Shown here piece by piece: positions 41,206-53,132 of a stretch of 64,000 nucleotides of DNA. Within the stretch, counting starts at the first letter, position 1. Each line of letters begins with the position of its first letter. A model generated the notes under the pieces. The model searched no databases. It saw nothing but the letters and a program-made list of their open reading frames with translations, and had not been told where the DNA came from. The translations under genes were made by a program, and so were the position numbers. Origin of the DNA: Russula earlei (Eukaryota; Basidiomycota; Agaricomycetes; Russulales; Russulaceae); assembly GCA_025769875.1 (NCBI GenBank), contig JAGFNK010000021.1, positions 62,001 to 126,000 of the forward strand, given 5' to 3'.

Positions 41206-43484
41206 CAAGGGGGTGGCGGAACGGGCATTTCACATATACAGTCGGAACGGAACTTCTCTTTCAGCGTGGAATTGCCCCCCTCCTTCTATATATGGTAAGT
41301 TCACATCACATGTTAGATCACATGTTTACTCAATAAATGTATTTTCTCATGAATATCAAGTATGGTGCCATTTTGTGCCACACAAGGCTTCCAGCTATTC
41401 TTGAACATGCTACCCTTCAAACCACACCACATCACAAAGTACCCAATGAACACTAAAAGGCCTTCAAGTCCATATTGACCCTGTTGCATCATGCCCTTCA
41501 CTGTGGCATGCATTGCATCCTCTCCCCACCTGAATGCTCTCTTCATCATGTAAGGTGCCATGTGTGTGAGCCTGTGGTCAGTGCAGGTGCACCATGCAAC
41601 CATGCCACATGTCCTCCCTTCACCTTTCATCACCTTTCCCCCCTTTCCTCCAACTGTCATCACTCCTTCCTCCTCCTTCTCTTTCCATCTTGCACACTCC
41701 TCTCAATGCTATCCCCTCGCATTCCCCACTCTGTGCCCAAGAACTGCAACAATGGCTCAAGTCAATTGCCATCAATGTCACTCACCTTGCCACCCAACCC
41801 CTTGCACTCTCTTGCCTACATCTATCCCCTGCGCCACCAGGCTCCTTTATCACCACATTCTCCCCCCTTTGGCATTATTTTCTCACCCCTCTGACCAACT
41901 CTCAAGCATTGTCCTCACCCCCACCACACATCTATGCACAGACCCAGATGACACATGTGCATTGTCATCATCACCTCACCTGAGGGCTCACTGCCCAAAG
42001 CATGTTGCCCCTACATCATCACTGCACTGCCTCGCACTCTCAGACTTGCAGTAGGAAGAATAGAACTTTAGTGTAGATTGTCTTCCAGTTTGTCTTAGCT
42101 ACAGTATTTAAGGCCCAATAGCTGTGATTTCAAACATGAGTGTCAAGACACATACTGCTGATCACTAAGGACTCAGGAGCAGGTGGGCAAGGGTTGGAAC
42201 AGATGATATGCAGCGTAGGCAGCGTTGAACAGGAGGACAAGCCAAATGACTAGGATGTACCAGATGGGGACTGGTACATGTTGCAGGAGACAGAGGCGAA
42301 GACTGGAGGCCAGTGCAGCAAAGAGGCTTTAGACAAGGCGGTCGTTGAAGAGTACCTTGAGGATGAGAGGAGACTTTAGACTGAGCAGTCACAGGGGAGT
42401 ACCCAGGAAGATGAGAGTATCACAAAATGGACAGTCTGATGACTGCCATGCTACATTGGGGCTTATATACTGTGTACATGGTCGATTACAAAGAACAGGA
42501 ACTATTCTAGACTCCTTGGTACCATCCAATAGGACTACAGAGGCATAAACTCGCTTGTGTCAGGTTTCAGGCTTACTGAGCATATTATTGATCATTGTGG
42601 AGCAATGACATCATTATGATATCACTGTGGAGTGCTTGGTGAGCAGATGATGTCAGTGTGGAGTTGTTCAGTCAGCCATGATGTCATTGGAGCTGAATGA
42701 TATCATATGAGTTATGCAACAAGTTGTAGGAGTTCATGCCGCTGATTCAGGTTCCTGGTGGCTGAGTGGCCATGTGGCTGCCATGCGATGATTACCCAAT
42801 TAGGAAATGGGTGCCTGGTTGTGTCATAACACCTTTGCAATAGCAATATCTTGTACTGCAGGAGTAGTAGCCCAAGAAACAGAAGTGGGTTGGCATTGTA
42901 ATGTGAGAGGGGTCTCTCTTGAGTGAAATAGGATAATAAATGGCCAGGACTTGGCCTTGGTTCATAACAATGAGTCCTTCACAGCTCAGTGAATTGAATC
43001 AGCAATTCTGGCTTCCTTTATCATCTACATCTGCCTGAAGAACACTTTGACTCCTCTTCTCCTTCAAGAACACATGAACACACACATCTGGTCTCATGCC
43101 TGTGCTTCCAAGACATCAAGCTCATTGCTTCCAAACCATCAAGCCTCATGTCTTGACTCTTGCTTGCTCCCCTCTCAGTTTCTTCCCTGTCTGTACCCAC
43201 ACTTGGATCAAGTCACACAGACTCCACATGCCCATTGGTGGCACAATACAATCAGGTTCAGCACCTCTTCCCAGTTGTTTTATTATCAGGTGTTAACTGT
43301 TGACATTTACAAGAAGGTGGCCCGAGCTGGTCTCACTCAGTCGCTGTTCGAATGGCTGGTTTTTTTTTTCTCGGCAACCGTCCGATTCGTCTACTAATAC
43401 ACAAGTCCAAACTGTTTTTTCGGCCTCCGGCCGGACCCCCCCCCCCGACCCAAGGTTCGGGATTCCCGTTCCGCCACCCCCTTG
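41206..43484. mobile_element. 2.3-kb TIR transposon with 8-bp duplication, non-autonomous
   Basis: Both ends carry the 20-bp inverted repeat CAAGGGGGTGGCGGAACGGG and are flanked by the exact 8-bp duplication CTCACAAC (41,198-41,205 and 43,485-43,492). Eight-base duplications point to the hAT or KDZ superfamily. The interior (41,300-43,300) is CpG-poor and has no recognisable transposase. It includes an LTR-like stretch in reverse orientation ending GTTGTGTCATAACA near 42,830 with a TATATA word near 42,465. So this is a non-autonomous carrier that has itself collected insertions. Confidence 0.82.
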
Positions 43485-43837
43485 CTCACAACGCACTTCA
43501 ATAAATCCGTAATCTTCTATGTTGATATATCGGGCGTCGTTTCACTTTCACTGTTTCTGAGTCTCCGGGCCGGGGCTGAGGACTTTCTGGAGTATGACCC
43601 AGGCTGGCCTCAATTTCCTTGATCAGGTATCGCGGATCCTTATGCGAGTAAGCTCCTCGGTCAAACCGTATTCTTGCTTGGTTGAGCAGAGCCCCTCAAT
43701 AACTCGAATAACCAGATCAATGCGGGTAGTATGTATCGTTGCCCTGTTCTTTGCTAACACGATAGGCAATATTGAAGATATGAATATGCTCTCGTGAATA
43801 ATAAAGACTATCTCGCGTGTGAGCTACAGATAAACGC

Positions 43838-45530
43838 TCAAAATCGCTTGCCATCGGACCACATCAGCCCACCTCTGCCTCCCCCAAATGCACCAGAGTT
43901 GCCATATCTTTGGCCGTACATTTTCCAGCCGTACCAAACCCCAGCGAGCACGGCACCAAATATCAGGAGGCGCATGAAGAACGAGAACCAACCCGGAATC
44001 AGACTCCGTGGACCGGAACTTATCGCGTGGTGCCTCAGCAGCGGAGAGGATAGCCGAAGACGTCGAGACAGAGATGACACTATTGAAGAATTTCAGTCGC
44101 GTCCAAGACCCGGATAAACAAAGAAATCTAGCTGAAGATGGCGTACTCGTGTGCGTCACTGATGTCGCCAGTCATGGCAGAGAGGCCGAGGTACGGGTTC
44201 GGGGGTAGGGTTATGTCTTTTAAGGTGAAACAGTCGGTCCATTCTTCCCCTGGTCATGATAAGAATAGTCAGTTGATCAAAGAATTAAGATACTCACAGC
44301 CTTTCCAATGGAGTTTCACCTGGATGGGACATATAGAAAGTGAGGACTGCGTCAAGAAGGAACTAGTTGACATACGTCCAATACCGTGTCTTTGACATAG
44401 ATGACTTTGAGCTTTGTCGCTACGCCAGTATGGCGGTAGTCTGCCTGTGGTAATCTTTTGGTTCGTGGATCGACGTCATTCCAAATACATCAGACCGTAC
44501 CGCACACTCTCCAATCATATTCGGCACGCCGTCCTTTCCAACGTCATAGCTCGTCTTGCCGTCGCCTTGCATGGCAATGATACGTGGGAAGGGATAGTCG
44601 GATGATAGGTCGTTTTTGTATCTACGCCATGGAAACCCACAAAGTTCCGACTCGCTATGTGTGGATGTGAAAAAAAAAAAGACGCACGTATCAAGAAAAA
44701 TCCCTATTCCAGTGAAATGATCTGAAGGTTGCATCCATGGGCCTGAAGTACAGGAGAGAGTATAGGTGTGTTCCTCACCTTTGCTACCGAATACCGGCCC
44801 TGGCTGGGCATGCTCACTCGTAAGCCATAAAGCAAGGCCATCTCCGAAGAGATGTGAAGTGCTGCCAGATATCTGCCGCAAATTTAAAAAAAAAAAAAAA
44901 GGTAAATATCGCGAAGAAAAGGCTACACACTTTGAATTCGACTTCGACGATAAAATTGGTGGCAGTGAGGGGAAATCGGCTCCAGAGCCATCCCTGGGGA
45001 AGCCGCGAGAGATGAGCCAAGAAGGGGGAGGGGGGAAAAGGGTGTACCATCTGGGATTGTTTGTTGCGGGTGAGTCGGACGTATTTGTTGGAGTTCTGCG
45101 AAGACGAGATGTCCGACACACGTTCCGTTGGTGCTGGGTCAGGAAGAGGGCGAGGAGCAGCGAAACACACCACATATGCATCGGCACCAAAGTCCCACCA
45201 CCTGCGAGGAAAAGCAGGGATGAGGTGGCCGCGCACGGTCGCCAACTAGCGGAGAGGAGACGCACCGGTTCTGGAGGTCCTGGTCGATGTACGGCGCAAA
45301 CAGGGAGTGCGTCCGCAATTGAACCGTCTGCAAAGGGTGGGAGACGAAAACGCCCGTTCAGCACGACCGCCAGCGTCATCAGGAAGAATGCCATCATCTC
45401 TGCGCACCCGCTCGATGGTCCGGTTCGCGATACGGGTCCCGTCGTATTCTGCCGCGAACACGGATGACGCGAATAACGTCAAGGCCAATAAGAGGATGTC
45501 GCCCATGGTCATGTCGATGAGTCTGGGCAT
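43838..45530 (-). CDS. L-type (legume-like) lectin cargo receptor
   Basis: ER-Golgi membrane lectin of the VIP36/ERGIC-53/Emp46-47 group, binding high-mannose glycoproteins for transport. The start MPRLIDMTMGDILLLALTLF gives a signal peptide ending near VFAAEYDG. Lectin-domain exons read TVQLRTHSLFAPYIDQDLQN, RWWDFGADAYV, YVRLTRNKQSQMGWLWSRFP, ATNFIVEVEFK, SGSTSHLFGDGLALWLTSE, DHFTGIGIFLDT and FPRIIAMQGDGKTSYD, covering the sugar/Ca2+ site segments. The last exon has a transmembrane helix (FFMRLLIFGAVLAGVWYGWK) and a short glycine-rich tail ending GKRF. About ten short introns; boundaries are partly approximate. It starts 354 bp from the TIR transposon end. Confidence 0.87.
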
Positions 45531-46048
45531 TTTATGAGTAAGTAAGCGTAAATTGAAACCCGGAAGGGTTGGCGGCGCGAATTAGGTAGAGACTTGGCAC
45601 AGCCAGCCAGCGATCCCCATATTTTCATGGGTCTAAGTCATATTGGTCATTAAATAAATAAATAACTCTCACGACCGATGATCTGATCCCGATTCCCGCC
45701 CCATCAACCCTGCCACTACCTTGACAACACGCTTGCACGCAATCATCAAACGCGATGGCCGGGGGAACGGTGAACCAAGACACCCATGCCATCAGAAGGA
45801 AAGCTTTTACATGACCAATCGCTCTAACGATGGCGAACAAGGTTCCTACCAACAATCAGCCCATTTATTGAGTCCTCTGCTGTGAGATTTAAATTTAGGG
45901 AAGCCCTCCCCTTCCACCTTATATCACCAGCCAAACCCACACGTCCTAATACTATGAATAAAATGCTTTTCCGAAAAGTTTGTGAGAATGCAACAATGAG
46001 TGAACTCTATATACTGGACGCCAGTGACTATGGGTACATGAAAAACTC
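45531..46048. other. intergenic between two minus-strand genes
   Basis: A small minus-strand frame (45,855-45,625) has a hydrophobic start but no recognisable family, and is not called. Otherwise no signal. Confidence 0.35.
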
Positions 46049-47586
46049 TCAGCAACTCTTCGATCGTGCACGTAAACATGTAGCAAACGTCGGCCCAGCC
46101 TCTGAGCGCAAGGTCTCCAGTTCAATCATTGCCATTCGCCGTTGCTTGGGTTGCGACTTTTCGTCCGGGAGTGCATCCACATCGATCACTTCGACCCCAG
46201 CGCTGCCGCCAAATCGCTTCAACAGCGGAGAAATCGGCGATGGCAGCTGGCCAGGGACTATGCTACGCTGCGACTGTGACAGTGTACGTTTGCGTAGATG
46301 TGGTCTGTCCTGTAACTGTGCCTTTACGCGCTTGAGAACGTTACTCCGTGCGCGGCCTAGGTCGGATACAGCCGGAATGGCGGTGAGACGATTCTCAATG
46401 ACAAGATGTTCCATCTCGCGTGTTAAAAGTTCAAGCGTGTGTTCGTCTGGGTCATCAGTGCGTTTCGAACCGAGCGGTTTCACAGAAAGCATTTGCATAT
46501 CGATCATGTTTTGCACTACGAGCGATGTGTAAAAGTAAGTGAGAGTGGAGACAAGGGGAGTAGTGGAGGACATACGCTCGCGGTCAACATTGCTAGCTTT
46601 TTCCAGGGTGGCTGCTGCGCGTTGGGCAAGGAACAAGCTAGATGCTTCGCCCTCAGCATCAGGGAAGAGAACAGGAGCTACTCGCGACACCGCAATACTA
46701 AAAAACATGAAAAGCTGAAGAAAGACCAATGTCAAATTCGTGGACCAAATGAAATGAACCGCATGTACCTGATGAAGGAGACGAATGTGTTGGAAAGCAA
46801 GGCGGGTGGGGAAGAATAGAGATAAAATCGAATATCCTTGGTATTCGGGCGACGAAGGGGAAGGGCTGAAGAGTAGTGACAACTCCGATGCAAAGTGGCC
46901 AAAGAAGAGTGTGTAGCGCCACTTGAGGATTTGGGTGCTTAATTGACAGTGTTCAATGAAAAATAAAGAGAGCTTACGAAAGCGACACTGCTGCTCCTGC
47001 CAATCGCAGAAAAGAAGAGGAGAGCGAGGCCAGATACAATATGAAAACCAAGGGACTGGATGAGCCCACGTGCGAGAAACTCGCGCTGAGTGACGCATTC
47101 CTTGCAGCTCAAGATCTCTGCGCCGAACCTGTCCTGATAATTATCTTCGGAACCCATCGGTCACTGCCATCCGACTCACCGATCGTATGCCCAGCGCTTG
47201 TTGGGTTCCATCAGGGCTTCATAACCCTCGCGAACAGCCACGAACAAATCACTTCCTTCAGGACCAACACGGTCTGGGTGATATCTACGCGCAAAGGCGC
47301 GAAACGCTGTCTTGATTTTTACACCATCAGAAGCAGGAGATATGTCGAGGAGCTCGTAGAAATTGCGTGGTGTGGAGAGCGATGCTTCGAGGAAGTTGTA
47401 GACGAGATAAGACAGCACAACGAACGCGAAGGTAAGACGATAGTGCAACGGCGTGACTGGCGTGCGCAGGTAGGGGCCCGCCCAGCGCAACAGAGTGCCA
47501 GTGATGAAATCGGGAATGTAGGACCAGCCGATCAGGCTAAACATTGCCTTTGCTGTGGATGAGGGCATGGGTAATCGAATCTTCAC
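46049..47586 (-). CDS. membrane-anchored J-domain protein
   Basis: Starts MKIRLPMPSSTAKAMFSLIG. A hydrophobic segment (LTFAFVVLSYLVYNFLEASL) precedes a J domain (FYELLDISPASDGVKIKTAF, YHPDRVGPEG with the HPD triad, EALMEPNKRWAYDR). Further exons encode hydrophobic helices (GFHIVSGLALLFFSAIG, LFMFFSIAVSRVAPVLF). The charged C-terminal tail contains a heptad-like stretch (EHTLELLTREMEHLVIENRL) and ends at 46,049. Four to five introns. A multi-pass J-protein would recruit Hsp70 to an organelle membrane (ER or mitochondrial outer membrane); which one is not shown. Confidence 0.8.
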
Positions 47587-48602
47587 GCCAAGACGGTCAG
47601 CACGGTGAATGTGAAAGTAGACAAGCGAAATGAGATGGGCTCAGATGGGGTAAATACCCCGATAACATGTGATCTCCTTTCCAACACCCAAGTTCCCAGA
47701 GTCCGTCCGCCCGTCGGACAACCTCGTGCCGCTACCTGTTCGCACGAAACCACGCGTCACTTGCATGAAGCTCAAGCAAGGACGCTATTTTACGCGCGCT
47801 CATCTTGTCGTAACAAAGATGAATACTGGGTGCTTCGCTCTGAAGAGGAACCACGTCTGCGACCACCTGTGCAAGGTCAAGAGGTGACCGAAGTGCATCG
47901 CACAGGCTCGGCTGGAAGCGTTGGGAGTGTTCCTGCACAAACACAGACCAGATTCCTCCCTGTGGGCTCGAGCCTTTGCCTACGGTCCGGTGATTTTAAG
48001 GAGCGCAAGCCTATGCATGAGCCCGGAGTGTAGTGCCGAGTCAATGTCTGTCCGGCCTTACGATGCGTCACGGAGAGCTCGTGAGATGACGCATTGAGTA
48101 TCGAACATGTTAGAGGGCTCAAAGGTTTACAGGCAAAACGGACACCAGGGCAGGGCGGAGGATCGACCCTTTTACAAAAGCATCGCGGCGAGGGGAACAG
48201 GTGGAAAGGGCACTCACAGCTTTTGGACTAATCGGAGATTGAGAGGAGTTTAAGGTCTCGCGTACTTTCTACGCTGAGAGGGAGGGAGAGGGCTGAGATG
48301 ATGCAAAGAATAGAACGATTCAAATGAGGCTTGCAGCTAAAGGACACAACAACATGGCTTAGCGGAAGGTGTAGGTTAGAGGCACTTCGAGGACTGACAT
48401 GGATGGAGAATTGACGGAATGGATACAAGTATTGGAGAATGCTTGCTGATGGTGTTTATGAATGAAATGACATGGATTGGTGCAGTGTCGGTGTCATTGA
48501 CCCGCCGCACGTCGAGTTTCTGGGCAACCAGCACATCGCTTAGTCATCGCTCCACATGAAACGCGTGACCATCCACGGTCAGGTGACTACTCTAATCGAC
48601 TA
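47587..48602. other. intergenic or unresolved small gene
   Basis: The minus strand near 48,120-47,730 has a frame starting MFDTQCVISRALRDAS followed by a plausible GT-AG intron. Another frame reads QEHSQRFQPSLCDALRS...YDKMSARKIASLLELHASDAW. Neither resembles a known family and phases disagree, so no gene is called. Confidence 0.3.
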
Positions 48603-50090
48603 TTAATTATGGCCCATCACAGAGCGTGCTTTATACGGCTCCTCCAAATACAGAATTTCATCCTCCGTCAATTTGACATCAGTACCATCTGCAAACACAA
48701 AATTACTGCCACTGGCACGTTCAGCATCGAGACGAAATCACGCACTGATCAGATCCTCGAGGTTCTGGAGATTAGTAGAGCCGATGACTGGGGAAGTCGG
48801 CCCTTGTCAGCGACCATGCCAGCGAGACTTGCGCCATGCTTATGCCCCGCTTCTTGGAGATCTCATCAACCCTGGTCGATTATTCATGAAGACCATGTTC
48901 ACTCCGAAGAACAGCCAGCTGCCACAGACCTCTTAACAATTTCCGGAGTACCTGGCCCTTCTAGATACGCAGAGATTAAGCTGGGGGCATGTATCGAGTC
49001 AAATGGTTAGGGTCGAGAGGGGACAAGCAAGCTCACCGATCCACGTCACCGCGCGTCGTCCGAACGTCGCCTTGGAAGGGACGAGTAAGGAGGCCCCGCG
49101 CCAGCGGCGACCAAGGGATGATGCCCACGTCAAAGTGGTTGAGCGTGGGGAACATCTCGCGCTCTTCCTCCCGATACACGAGCGAATGATGGTTTTGCAT
49201 CGAGATGAAGGGCGTGAGGTTGTGCGTGATGGCATAATCTGTCAATTTGTTCATGAACCCCTCCCTCGGGCACTTCTGGCCATCAATCACTCACTCTGCA
49301 TGATGTGGACTGCGGATCCAAAGATCAGCAAAACGGGTCGCTCGATTCAGCTTGAACGAGCACGCACACTGCCAAGCGTAGCAGCTGCTCATGCCAATGT
49401 ATCGGACGTATCCCGCCTTTACGACATCGTGCAGAGCCTGCATCGTCTCCTCGATCGGCGTGCCATAATCGAAACGGTGGCACTGCAAGACGTCGACGTA
49501 ATCGAGTTGAAGCCGTTCAAGCGACTTCTTCACCGAGTCAAAAATGTGCTGCGAGGCGAGCATCAGAAAATGCCGCAAGGAGGTGGGGCGAAAGCATCGA
49601 CCTTGCGGCTGAGTCCGTGCTGATTAACGTATCCGATCTTGTCCAACTCGTCTCCCGGAGTTGCAGCCAAAACCTCCCCTGCCGTCTTGCCGACAGCTCC
49701 CCACAGCTGTACGACGTTATAAGCCCGTCGCCTGCAGCGTGAACAGTAAGGTCTGATGGACCACATACCTTGGTCATCACGACGATCTCTTCGCGTGGCA
49801 GATTGAGAGTTTTGATGGCTCTACCAAGATATACCTCAGAAAGCCCATTTGAGTATAGGTTTGCGGTGTCAAAGGCGTTGATGCCGTGTTCGTAGCTGTG
49901 TGGTCCATGCGTGAGATCAACGCAAGGCGAGTGGCAAGTGAAGTGAATTGGCTTACGCAAACTTGACATGCTCGATGGCCTCTTTTTCGCCGAGAACCCA
50001 AGATTGCCAACGAGGTTCGCCATACGACATCATCCCGAGTATAATCCTGGACACTTTCAATCCCGACTTGCCCAGGCGAACTATAATCAT
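48603..50090 (-). CDS. aldo/keto reductase
   Basis: NADPH-dependent oxidoreductase of the AKR fold, closest in style to the fungal YPR127W/aryl-alcohol group. Exons: [40 protein letters not shown] (catalytic Asp and Tyr), [11 protein letters not shown] (catalytic Lys), [20 protein letters not shown] (catalytic His), [52 protein letters not shown] and [20 protein letters not shown]. The C-terminus ends MGHN at 48,603. All four catalytic residues are present. About nine short introns. Substrate unknown. Confidence 0.92.
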
Positions 50091-50819
50091 TTCAAGTCCA
50101 TGATGATCACAATCTATCCACGAGATAAAAAGTCCGCTGGGGGAGATGGCGTACCGTATGGAATCCTTTTCGTCACGGTGGGGGCAGACATCGTTATGGC
50201 TGGGCTCACGATCTAGGTTGAAGGTGCACAAGAAGGAAGCAACTCTGCGATACAGCACAAAACCACGAGTGCCTTTTCTTTTATACCTTACACCGCGATC
50301 CACATCCGCTCAGCGTATGTTCCCCTGATGATCAATCATCGATGTGGATATAATGGGAGACCGGGCGAATGTGGATCACAGCAGCGGGTTGGTGGGGTCG
50401 TCACGCTGCGGCAGACGGCGGAGTTCATGCCTAACAACAATATCCTACTCGTCTCCGGTCCACCTTGCACGTTCGTCGCCCGCCCGGGTTTCTTTTGTGA
50501 CACGACACTGGTGCTGGCATTCGCAATCGAATCTGATACACCCAGAGGGAGCGAACATTGCGGCAAAGGCGCTAGGTACCATCACCATGTGGCCATGCAC
50601 GCGTTGGCGGCTCCGAGACATCGGAGTCAAAGAGAGCAGACCTAGCAGTCAATGCCTGTCCCTCGCCCTCGAAAGTCTATCAATCAATCAACATCATAGC
50701 AAAATCGAAACAGCGAGTATATGGATACAGGCCATACTTTCGCACCCGACCAGACATTAGCAATACCTAGTACATATTCTTCGTAGACTTGCGCCTGTTA
50801 GATCAGCCCTACTCGTACA
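50091..50819. other. intergenic, no gene recognised
   Basis: Upstream of the reductase and downstream of the next minus-strand gene. No domain or RNA gene recognised. Confidence 0.4.
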
Positions 50820-52742
50820 TCAAATCACATACACCTTCTCCTCAGAGAGCGCGTAACCATCGAGCTCCTTGAAATATTCAATGTGCTTCAACCGCTCCTG
50901 TTGACGTGTCTGTTTCAACCTCTTTGTGTCAACCTCATGTCCGAACAAATGACAGTAGGCGAAAACGTACCTCGCGCACATCCTCTGGTGTGCTCTCATC
51001 CCCTTTCTTCTTGCGTCCGCGGCTCGCCGAGTCCTTCCTACCACGCGAGCCCTGCCCGGCCGCACTACGTGCTGCATGACTTCCACGCGCTAGTCCGTGT
51101 TCGCCCCCCATGTGCGCTATTACTTCCCTCAGCTAGATTAGAGGTAATTCTCGGCGCTGTGGCTCGCCGTTTGGGCTTCCGGCGCGGCGCATTCTCGAGA
51201 ATGCGTTTTGCAGCTTCCGTCGGATCCTCCATGATTAACCTCTTTCCTCGGGCATTTTCTTTCCCCTTTTCTTTGCTCTGATCTTTGGTCTCTTCAGGTG
51301 GCTTCCTGTCCTCCACCTCACTCTCCTGGTTATCGTAGTCAAGCTGAGATTCCGGATCTGGTGGACGCTGATGCAGATGCTTCACAGGAGACGGGCTGCT
51401 TGGCGCACTGCTGCCTTCAATTTCGGACCCGTGCTCGTTCCACATCGTGTAACTCTTTCTGTCTCCGCCGACGCATCGTGAAGGCACGGGCGCTATCTCC
51501 ATTACGCGGCGTAAGCGGTAGTGTCGTAGCGACAGGTGTGATCTCAAGTTGAGGAGACGTCGCGTGACCATGTGGGAGGCGCTGACGTGGAGTGTGTGGG
51601 GGTGATGCAGGCGCATACAAATCCTCAATTTCGCTATCCGAGTAGTGAGGGTACGGGAACGCTGGAGCTGACTGTGACTGCGAAGGGGATCCAGGAACCT
51701 GCACAGAAACTGGGTCCGGGGCCACTTTGGCAGGCGCGAATTCCTCGAGCGGTCGACGAGGACGACGGCGTCCATCACTTGAACTAGCTCCCGACCTCCC
51801 AAGCACTTTCTCAGCGCGGCGCGCTTTGAGTAACCTCTCGGTGGCGAAGAACCCAAATGGGTCAGAGTCGTTGCTACGAGCGAAGGAGGACGATGCCTCA
51901 CGAGGCTGTAGGATTCCGCGTTCACTCGTAAGAGGCATAGACGGGGCGGCAGGTTTATTGTCTGAGACTTCGGACCCAGAAAACTCGAAAATGCCTCCAT
52001 GATTCTCCTTGTCGGACCCAGCGGTTTCCCAATCCTCGCGCTCATCAAGGTCGTCAATGATACCATGCGCAAATAGATCGTCATTATTCCCTTGTCCTTC
52101 AGATTGTAAGTGGAAGTTGGAGAGGGGCGTGCGGTTGCGCTTCTTCTCTCTGCGTGTTGGCGTTCGAAACTGCGAGAGCGAGCCGGGCGAGTGGGCAGAG
52201 AGAAAAATAAGGTCACTTCCGGTGATATCGTGATGAACTTGACGAGAAGGACTTGAAGAAAGATGTATCGGTGACGACGGTAAGAGAAAAGGAGAGGCGT
52301 GAGCAGGGGCAGGATGTGAACGGCGTCGGCGTGGCTCGGGAGATGGTGTCCCGTCATGGCCAAATTGAGGTGGCAGTGTTGTTTTTGGGTCATGAGGAGG
52401 ATGATCAGGAAGCTTAGGAGGTCGAGGGGGCGGATGACTGCGCGGTGGCGTGGCAAAGAGGTCTAGAGGTCTGGCAGTGGAGAGTACATGTCGAAGAGGA
52501 TCATCAGACTCGCCAACAACGGGGGGTTGCGGGGTATTCTCGCGCTCGGCCTCTACTTGTATTGACGATGGTTCAGCAGAGGGTTTGGCTTTTGGCTTTG
52601 ACTTGGCCTGGATGGGTTTCTTTTTGGGCTTGGTGTTGTCTTTTCCAGGCTCGCTGATAATGTTTCGCGGTGTCTTGTCGATGAGGACACAGAAAGCCGG
52701 GTTGTTTTTGGATTGATTGCGCGATCTGGTGAGTGGAGGCAT
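50820..52742 (-). CDS. low-complexity nuclear-type protein with KEN box
   Basis: The long first exon (52,742 to about 51,420) starts MPPLTRSRNQSKNNPAFCVL and is rich in Ser, Pro, Arg and Lys. It holds many SP/TP sites (TPLSNF, SPSRQ, TPRNGD) and a KEN motif in AGSDKENHGGIFEF. A second frame continues with EDRKPPEETKDQSKEKGKEN and EDPTEAAKRILENAPRRKPK. The final exon carries a more ordered segment, TRQQERLKHIEYFKELDGYA then LSEEKVYVI, ending at 50,820. Junctions between 51,420 and 51,000 could not be fixed; one intron (about 50,903-50,970) is clear. No family recognised. KEN plus SP/TP sites suggest a cell-cycle-regulated nuclear protein, as inference. Confidence 0.6.
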
Positions 52743-53132
52743 GTTGAGAGAGAAGGTGAGCTGTGTGTGGCTGTCTCATTGTCCTTTCCACGTGATGTGA
52801 CAACGCGTTGATCACATGACCGGTGTACGGCCACAGATTGTCGCCGATTGATTGATGGTGGTGTGATTGTGGTGGTGGTCATCTGAGTCAGTCTCCGTGC
52901 CGAGTGTATCGACTTTGCCCCATCCCCGGTTGTCCACCCTTGTGCAATACTCACCCATCGGACAATCGGACCATCAGGCATCCTGGCTATGCCGCAAGTT
53001 ACCGTCATATAAGAACCATTCCTTGTCCGTTCCCTTTTTCTCGATTTTCCCCACTTTTGTCGATCGTGTGCCTTTCCCTTTGCAGGTCCTACCTACTATC
53101 TATTTCCTATTAATCTCTCTGTACAATACTTC

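Noticed and set aside
44420..45397. 325-residue minus-strand open frame
   Set aside because: It runs through exons and introns of the L-type lectin gene. The lectin motifs lie in several frames joined by GT-AG introns; the single long frame is read-through.
44766..45467. 233-residue plus-strand frame
   Set aside because: Antisense to the lectin gene, with a lysine run caused by a poly-A intron tract.
45882..46532. 216-residue plus-strand frame
   Set aside because: Antisense shadow of the C-terminal exon of the J-domain protein; no domain.
51065..52456. 463-residue minus-strand frame overlapping the KEN-box gene
   Set aside because: Its 5' two thirds are a Thr/Leu/His-rich shadow of the main frame. 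Only the last part (after about 51,450) looks like true coding sequence of the same gene.
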